A stretch of 45,977 nt of DNA from NCBI GenBank assembly GCA_040401595.1, contig JBBAOE010000024.1, positions 1 to 45,977 of the forward strand, read 5' to 3'. Source of the stretch: RFPW01 sp040401595 (GTDB lineage: Bacteria; Pseudomonadota; Gammaproteobacteria; Burkholderiales; Burkholderiaceae_E). This document shows positions 41,215-45,977 of the stretch, one piece after another; position 1 is the stretch's first letter; each line of letters opens with the position of its first letter. The notes beneath the pieces are model-generated. The model was given only the letters and a program-made list of their open reading frames with translations, was not told the origin of the DNA and did not search any database. A program made the translations under genes and the position numbers.

Positions 41215-41514
41215 TTACTTGCGTGTGCCGGTCAAGCCCATCGAACCAAAGGCACCTGCCTTCACTTCGCCGGTCATGGCATCGCCCGACACGGTTGCTG
41301 TGGCGTCCAAATGCATGGGCATGGGCACGGTGATGTCCATACCCCAGCTCAACGCATCACCATCTACAGTACCATTGGCGATGTCCATGGAACCAAGTCC
41401 ACCGGACATTTGGCCTGAAAAGCTGCCGCCGTCGCTTTTGACGGTCAACACGGCTTTTTGGTCACCCATTGGGCTTTTGATTGTTACGTCCCAATCACCA
41501 TCAACTGCTGCCAT
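41215..41514 (-). CDS. Small beta-rich conserved protein
   Basis: A 99-residue protein of repeated short strands (WDVTIKSPMGDQKAVLTV, GSFSGQMSGGLGSMDIANG, HLDATATVSGDAMTGEV, ending GLTGTRK). It has no signal peptide. It resembles small uncharacterised proteins I have seen in sphingomonads, but I cannot name a family or function. It lies just downstream of the M16 peptidase gene on the same strand (12 bp). Confidence 0.55.
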   Translation of the reverse strand: MAAVDGDWDVTIKSPMGDQKAVLTVKSDGGSFSGQMSGGLGSMDIANGTVDGDALSWGMDITVPMPMHLDATATVSGDAMTGEVKAGAFGSMGLTGTRK

Positions 41515-41525
41515 ATCCTTGCTCC

Positions 41526-44405
41526 TTATTTAGCATTGTTGCTTGCACTGGTGTTAGCAGCTTCGGTCACCATTTCAATTGGCAATCCCAGTGCTTCCAA
41601 CTGCGGCTTCACCTTCGCCGCATCGCCCACAACCAACCAAGTGACCTTGGATGGATCCACCTTGACCCGCATGGCGTCATTCAATGCCTGCGCGGTCAGC
41701 GCATTATATCGGCCCGCCAATGTTTCGGCATAGTTGAAAGGCCTTTGGTTTAGGCGGTCTGCCTGCATTTGCCCCAGCACCGCAGACGATTGTTCGAAGT
41801 TGCCGGGCAGTTTGAGGACATTGCCCTTAATGGTCTTTTCAAGTTCCGCCGCGGTCACCGGCTTGGCGCCGTTAAAGTCCTTCAACTGATCGATCAAGAC
41901 TTTGACCGATGGCCCGGTCTGGTTGGTCTGCACTGGCGCGAACATATAAAATGGCACGCGATCTTCGGCACCATTGATTTGGCTGCGCACGCCATAGGAC
42001 CAACCCTTGGTTTCACGCAGGTCCATGTTGATACGCGACAGGAAGTCGCCACCGAAAATCTCGTTCGCAGCGCGCAGGGTCAGCAAATCGTCCGATCCCT
42101 TTGCATCGAGCACAAGGCCAGCAAGCACCAAGGATTGCGGTGAATTTGGACGGTCAATCAGCAGAATTTTTGATTCAGGTGCTGGCAATGCAACCGCAAA
42201 ATTCTTCGCGGGCGCAGCGGCTGCTTCGGGCTTCCATTTGCCAAAGCGCTGCTCCAGCATAGGCTTGATTTCTTTCAGGCTGGTGTCGCCGACAACAAAG
42301 ATTTCCGCTTTCGATGGATGCATCCATGACTGATGGAAATTGGAGACATCGGCGCGGCTGATTGTCGCAACGGTTTCTGCATATCCGCTGCCAGTCTGTG
42401 GTCCACCATATGGATGCGCAGCGCCATACAGCAAGGGCGGCAGGCGGCGCACGGCAATGCCCTGCGGCTGGTTATTTTCCGACTTGATCCGGGTCAGTTG
42501 CTGAACGCGGACACGCTCCAGCTCCTTGGTGGCAAAGGCCGGATTTTTGATAACGTCCGCTAGCAGATCAAGCGAAAGGCCAAGATTTGGCTTAACCGCA
42601 CGCAAGCTCGCTACCGTCCGATCGAGTGAGGAACCAACACTGACGTCAGCACCCAATTTCTCTTCGGTTTCGGCAATTTGTGTAGAGGTCAGCGACGTTG
42701 TGCCTTCCATCAACATGGTCGACATCATCGACGCAACGCCGCGCTTGTCGGCCGGGTCCGCGGCATAGCCCGCATTGAAGCTCACCGCGACACGGACCGT
42801 TGGCACCGCGGCACGACGCGCGAAAAACACCTTAATGCCATTGCTTAAGGTTGTTTCTTCCACTGACGGAAAATCGAGCGCAGGCGTGCTTGTCGGTTCA
42901 GGGAATTTGCTGCGATCCTGAAAGGCGACGGGCGCCGATACCGACACATCGTCGGCGCCTGGGGGCGCATAAAATGCAGGCGCCGTTAACGTGCCTGTGC
43001 GGCTACCTGATCCAGCAGCAACTTCTTTATAGGCTTCGCGCTCACCGGGCTCGACGCGAATTTCGAGGACGGGGCGCGTCAGCCATTTTTGCATCGCGGC
43101 CTTCACCGTTTCTGGCTTTGCCGAAGCAAGTCGCTCCAATTCCTTTTTGTAGAAGGACGAATCCCCGACATATAGTTCGCCTGCAGCCAAAGCGACGGCC
43201 TTGCCGCCAAAGCCACCGACTTGTTCAAGACCATCGATTTGCTGCGCAATGTTGCTTGCGGCAACGCGCTGTACTTCTTCGGCGGTTGGGCCAGTTTTGA
43301 TATAATCGGCCAAGATTTCATCGAGACGCTTCGCCACTGCATCGGCATCACCGCCCGGTTTCACATCGGCTTGAATGTTGACCAAGCTGCCATGCACGAA
43401 CGGAATGAGATAGGCCGACACGCCCACAACGCTTTGTTCCTGACGCACCAAAATATTATCTAGGCGCGAGCTCGACAGGCCGCCCAGCGCGCTCATCGCA
43501 ATGAACAATGAATTCGCATCGGGGTCAGCAAGACCTGGCACCACCCAGTTGCGATAGATACGCGTGGTCGGCACCTTGTCCTTCATGACGATTTTCACGT
43601 CTTTTTCGAGCGTTGGCACGGGTGCATTCACAGGCGCAACCTGCTTGCCGCGCTTGATGCTGCCGAACCATTTTTCCACCAAAGGCTTTGCTTGCGCCGC
43701 ATTGATATCGCCGGCCAAAACCAGAATCGCGTTGTTCGGACCATAATGGTCAATGAACCAGTTTTTCATATCATCCAACGACGCCGCCGACAGATCTTCA
43801 AGGCTGCCGATAGTGTCATGATGATAAGGGTGGCCAACGGGGAATAGCGTCTCTGAGCGCTTATAATCAACCAAGCCAAAGGGCTGATTGTCGCCCTGAC
43901 GCTTTTCGTTGGAAACAACGCCGATTTGGTTATCCAGCTTTTCCTTCGTCACAGCGTTGAGCAAAAAGCCCATACGGTCGCTTTCGAGGAACAATGCCGA
44001 TTCCAGCGCCGTGGTTGGCACGGTCTGGAAATAATTGGTGCGGTCCAGCCATGTCGTCCCGTTCAGGTCGGTCGCGCCGATTTTCTTGGTATATTCAAAA
44101 TAATCGCCCGGCGCATTTTCGCTGCCGTTGAACATGATATGTTCGAACAAATGGGCATAGCCCGTTTTGCCCTTTGGCTCGTTCTTGGACCCGACGCCAT
44201 ACCAGATGGACACGGCAACAATGGGTGCCTTGCGGTCTTCATGCACCAAAACGGTCAGGCCGTTGTCGAGTGTGAATTTTTCATGCGGAATATTGACCGC
44301 ATCGACCAATTTCGAAACGGGCGCCGCTGATTGCGCGAAGGCGGGTGTCTGCGCCGCGAGTACCGAGCCCGACATCATCAAGGCGAGGGTTAATTTACGG
44401 ATCAT
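41526..44405 (-). CDS. M16-family (pitrilysin/insulinase) zinc metallopeptidase
   Basis: A 959-residue exported peptidase with two homologous halves. The signal peptide ends in AAQTPAFAQ. The first half carries the inverted zinc motif HLFEH (His85, Glu88, His89) and the third ligand Glu167 in VVSNEKRQ. The second half lacks HxxEH and serves as the inactive cradle domain. AGGAG lies seven bases before ATG 44,405. It likely degrades peptides in the periplasm. Confidence 0.92.
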   Translation of the reverse strand: MIRKLTLALMMSGSVLAAQTPAFAQSAAPVSKLVDAVNIPHEKFTLDNGLTVLVHEDRKAPIVAVSIWYGVGSKNEPKGKTGYAHLFEHIMFNGSENAPGDYFEYTKKIGATDLNGTTWLDRTNYFQTVPTTALESALFLESDRMGFLLNAVTKEKLDNQIGVVSNEKRQGDNQPFGLVDYKRSETLFPVGHPYHHDTIGSLEDLSAASLDDMKNWFIDHYGPNNAILVLAGDINAAQAKPLVEKWFGSIKRGKQVAPVNAPVPTLEKDVKIVMKDKVPTTRIYRNWVVPGLADPDANSLFIAMSALGGLSSSRLDNILVRQEQSVVGVSAYLIPFVHGSLVNIQADVKPGGDADAVAKRLDEILADYIKTGPTAEEVQRVAASNIAQQIDGLEQVGGFGGKAVALAAGELYVGDSSFYKKELERLASAKPETVKAAMQKWLTRPVLEIRVEPGEREAYKEVAAGSGSRTGTLTAPAFYAPPGADDVSVSAPVAFQDRSKFPEPTSTPALDFPSVEETTLSNGIKVFFARRAAVPTVRVAVSFNAGYAADPADKRGVASMMSTMLMEGTTSLTSTQIAETEEKLGADVSVGSSLDRTVASLRAVKPNLGLSLDLLADVIKNPAFATKELERVRVQQLTRIKSENNQPQGIAVRRLPPLLYGAAHPYGGPQTGSGYAETVATISRADVSNFHQSWMHPSKAEIFVVGDTSLKEIKPMLEQRFGKWKPEAAAAPAKNFAVALPAPESKILLIDRPNSPQSLVLAGLVLDAKGSDDLLTLRAANEIFGGDFLSRINMDLRETKGWSYGVRSQINGAEDRVPFYMFAPVQTNQTGPSVKVLIDQLKDFNGAKPVTAAELEKTIKGNVLKLPGNFEQSSAVLGQMQADRLNQRPFNYAETLAGRYNALTAQALNDAMRVKVDPSKVTWLVVGDAAKVKPQLEALGLPIEMVTEAANTSASNNAK

Positions 44406-44499
44406 ATTCTGCTCCTATAGCTAAAAATCATTGCCGCTAGAGATAGCGGCGGCACCGGCAAACACAATGCGGCGCCACAAAATTTTCGACAAACGGCGT

Positions 44500-45977
44500 T
44501 CAGGGCCGATAACGGCGCTTTGCATTTTTGACGGCGTCGGCCCATTCGAAATGTACCGGCTTATACCCGCCAGCAACGAACAGCTTCATCTGGTCGGTAT
44601 AATGCGGCGATTCGGGGCGATTGGTCGCCGAACCATAAGGCTGGATCGATTCCGATTGCACCTTGCCGTCCTTGTCCCATCGCATCAGCATGATGTAGCT
44701 ATCGCCATGCCGGACGCGCATTTTGCCATCGGCTTGATCTGCATCCCATATTGTTGTGGCGCGCAGGGCGTCGCTGCCGCCAAGCATCGCCAAGTCGACG
44801 TTGCCGCGCCGTAGGCGTTGAACCTCCGCAAGCGGTGGATCAATACGCCCGAAGCGATCTTTGAACTCTGTGACGGCCTCCTGCAGCGTTTCGCGGGGAT
44901 CGGGCATTTTTTCGCCGCGCCAATTTCGCCGCGCGCCAAAGCGGATGATACGTTCGGCAAGGGCATCAGCACGGCCCTTGCCATCGCTTGACCAATCCCA
45001 ACTGACGAGCAACTTTTGCGCTTCGGCAAGCTCTGGCGCGTCTTTCAAATGTAGCGCAGCAAAGGATGCCATCCACGCCCCAATCCAGCTTTTCTTGCTG
45101 TAAATCATGTCCATCTTAATCGCGAGCAGCTCTTGCGGCGTGATAGATGTATCAGCGGCCAGCAACTCTGTTGCGCGCAAGCCGCGATTGGTCATGCCAA
45201 GCTCAATACCCAAATAAGGCGAGTACGCCGCAGGGTCCATTTCCGAGCCCGGACCCGCCGCCAGAAACGGGGTGTTATTCGCGTTCTGAACAAAGCCCGA
45301 TGCAGGATCGACAATTTTGGGATAACGGTCAAAACCAACCGGCCCTTCCCACATCGCCGCCGATGTGTCGCCCGGAAGCAGTTTGGTATAATCATAGCCC
45401 GGCTTACGATTGGGAAAGAGGGCGTTGTAAATATAGGCAACGCGGCCGGTCTTATCGGCATAAATGAAATTTGTCGCCGGAATGCCGCCAATCGCCATCG
45501 ATTGGGTCCATTCATCCCAATTCGTCGCTTTGGTGTTGCGATAATATTGTTCAACGACTTTGACATTGTCGATGCCCGCATAGCGAATGGCGAAATAACC
45601 CTTGTCATTTTTGATGACTGGCCCGTGGATGGAGCGATAAATCGTCTGCGGTACGGGCAGATTGAATGGCCCCATTTTCACCGGCAACCAAACCCGCTTC
45701 GATGACAAAGGCATCCATTTGCCATCATAACGATATTGGTCGCCTGCTTTGTTCATCACCAATTTATAGACATCGATCAGGTCGGGGCGGTTGACGGTAT
45801 TGGTCCAACCCAAATGACGGTTGTGGCCCAGCAGGACAAAGGGCGAGCCGGGGAATAAGGCGCCCGCCATATCCAGCCCCTCACCCGAATGCGTAACGGC
45901 TTCATACCAAGCAACTTGGCCCTCATAAGGCTGGTGCGAATTGGAAATCAGCCATGTCTTGCCATCGGCCATGCGCT
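44500..45977 (-). CDS. Penicillin-acylase-family hydrolase, C-terminal part (runs off the right edge)
   Basis: At least 490 residues of the beta-chain region of an N-terminal-nucleophile acylase. Visible family marks are LISNSHQPYEGQVAWYEA, FVLLGHNRHLGWTNTVNRPDLIDVY, a central NFIYADKTGRVAYIYN and GFVQNANNTPF. The nucleophile Ser and the signal peptide lie beyond the window. The residue-rich GDSYIMLMRW and PYGSATNRPESPHYTDQMKLF near the C-terminus are typical. Family members cleave amide bonds of beta-lactams, acyl-homoserine lactones or related compounds; the substrate cannot be read here. Confidence 0.87.
   Translation of the reverse strand, partial: RMADGKTWLISNSHQPYEGQVAWYEAVTHSGEGLDMAGALFPGSPFVLLGHNRHLGWTNTVNRPDLIDVYKLVMNKAGDQYRYDGKWMPLSSKRVWLPVKMGPFNLPVPQTIYRSIHGPVIKNDKGYFAIRYAGIDNVKVVEQYYRNTKATNWDEWTQSMAIGGIPATNFIYADKTGRVAYIYNALFPNRKPGYDYTKLLPGDTSAAMWEGPVGFDRYPKIVDPASGFVQNANNTPFLAAGPGSEMDPAAYSPYLGIELGMTNRGLRATELLAADTSITPQELLAIKMDMIYSKKSWIGAWMASFAALHLKDAPELAEAQKLLVSWDWSSDGKGRADALAERIIRFGARRNWRGEKMPDPRETLQEAVTEFKDRFGRIDPPLAEVQRLRRGNVDLAMLGGSDALRATTIWDADQADGKMRVRHGDSYIMLMRWDKDGKVQSESIQPYGSATNRPESPHYTDQMKLFVAGGYKPVHFEWADAVKNAKRRYRP

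Noticed and set aside
1..45977. CRISPR arrays, rRNA genes or prophage genes
   Set aside because: No regularly spaced repeats with unique spacers, no rRNA-like sequence and no phage structural or integrase genes were seen.

Overview
The window looks like a chromosomal segment of an alphaproteobacterium of the Sphingomonadales (inferred from gene style and neighbourhoods such as hisC|metX-metW and argH-lipoprotein-lysA; no database was searched). Two stretches of ordinary housekeeping DNA (1-2367 and about 31,870-45,977) enclose a roughly 29 kb accessory island devoted to aromatic catabolism. The left edge of the island directly follows a tRNA-Leu(GAG) gene. The right edge lies in a repeat-rich non-coding stretch just before the tlpA/argH divergent pair. 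No integrase gene is visible. By eye, base composition and codon use differ between the core, the GC-rich meta-cleavage block and the more AT-rich flavoprotein/TonB/LysR block, so the island looks like a mosaic.

Layout. Left core: hisC (partial), metX-metW, tRNA-Leu. Left island border: a cytochrome P450 remnant, a lone hydratase-family gene, a broken IS6-family element and a broken phenol-hydroxylase reductase gene. From 5573 to 14,407 on the plus strand runs a tightly packed meta-cleavage operon: ferredoxin, GlcG/HbpS-like protein, 2-hydroxymuconic semialdehyde dehydrogenase, dienoate hydratase, oxalocrotonate decarboxylase and tautomerase, acylating acetaldehyde dehydrogenase, hydroxyoxovalerate aldolase, a truncated PhyH-like gene, catechol 2,3-dioxygenase, an atypical SDR and a second tautomerase-fold protein. 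A short gene graveyard follows (nuclease and histidine-kinase fragments), then a LigB-type dioxygenase. A minus-strand ortho-cleavage operon catB-catC-catA-pcaI-pcaJ-orf-pcaD comes next. After a decayed IS6 relic there is a second minus-strand block: TonB-dependent receptor, a flavoprotein monooxygenase fused to a cytochrome b5 domain, a [2Fe-2S] ferredoxin and an FAD ferredoxin reductase, with a divergent LysR regulator. A second partial IS6 copy, interrupted by an intact-looking IS3-family element, ends the island.

How it fits together. Catechol can be channelled either through the meta route (to pyruvate and acetyl-CoA by the 4-oxalocrotonate branch; no hydrolase-branch gene is present) or through the ortho route (to 3-oxoadipyl-CoA; the final thiolase is not in the window). 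The entry enzymes that make catechol are only partly preserved. The phenol hydroxylase survives only as a reductase relic. The intact candidate is the flavoprotein-cytochrome b5 fusion, which sits with a possible uptake receptor and a possible electron-transfer pair. That fusion is the most unusual object in the window.

Right core: tlpA-like | argH-lptM-like lipoprotein-lysA-siroheme synthase-proC-amidase-two hotdog thioesterases on the plus strand, then a minus-strand group: a YbjN-like protein, a UbiK-like protein, TspO, a small beta-rich protein, an M16 peptidase and a penicillin-acylase-family protein cut by the window end.
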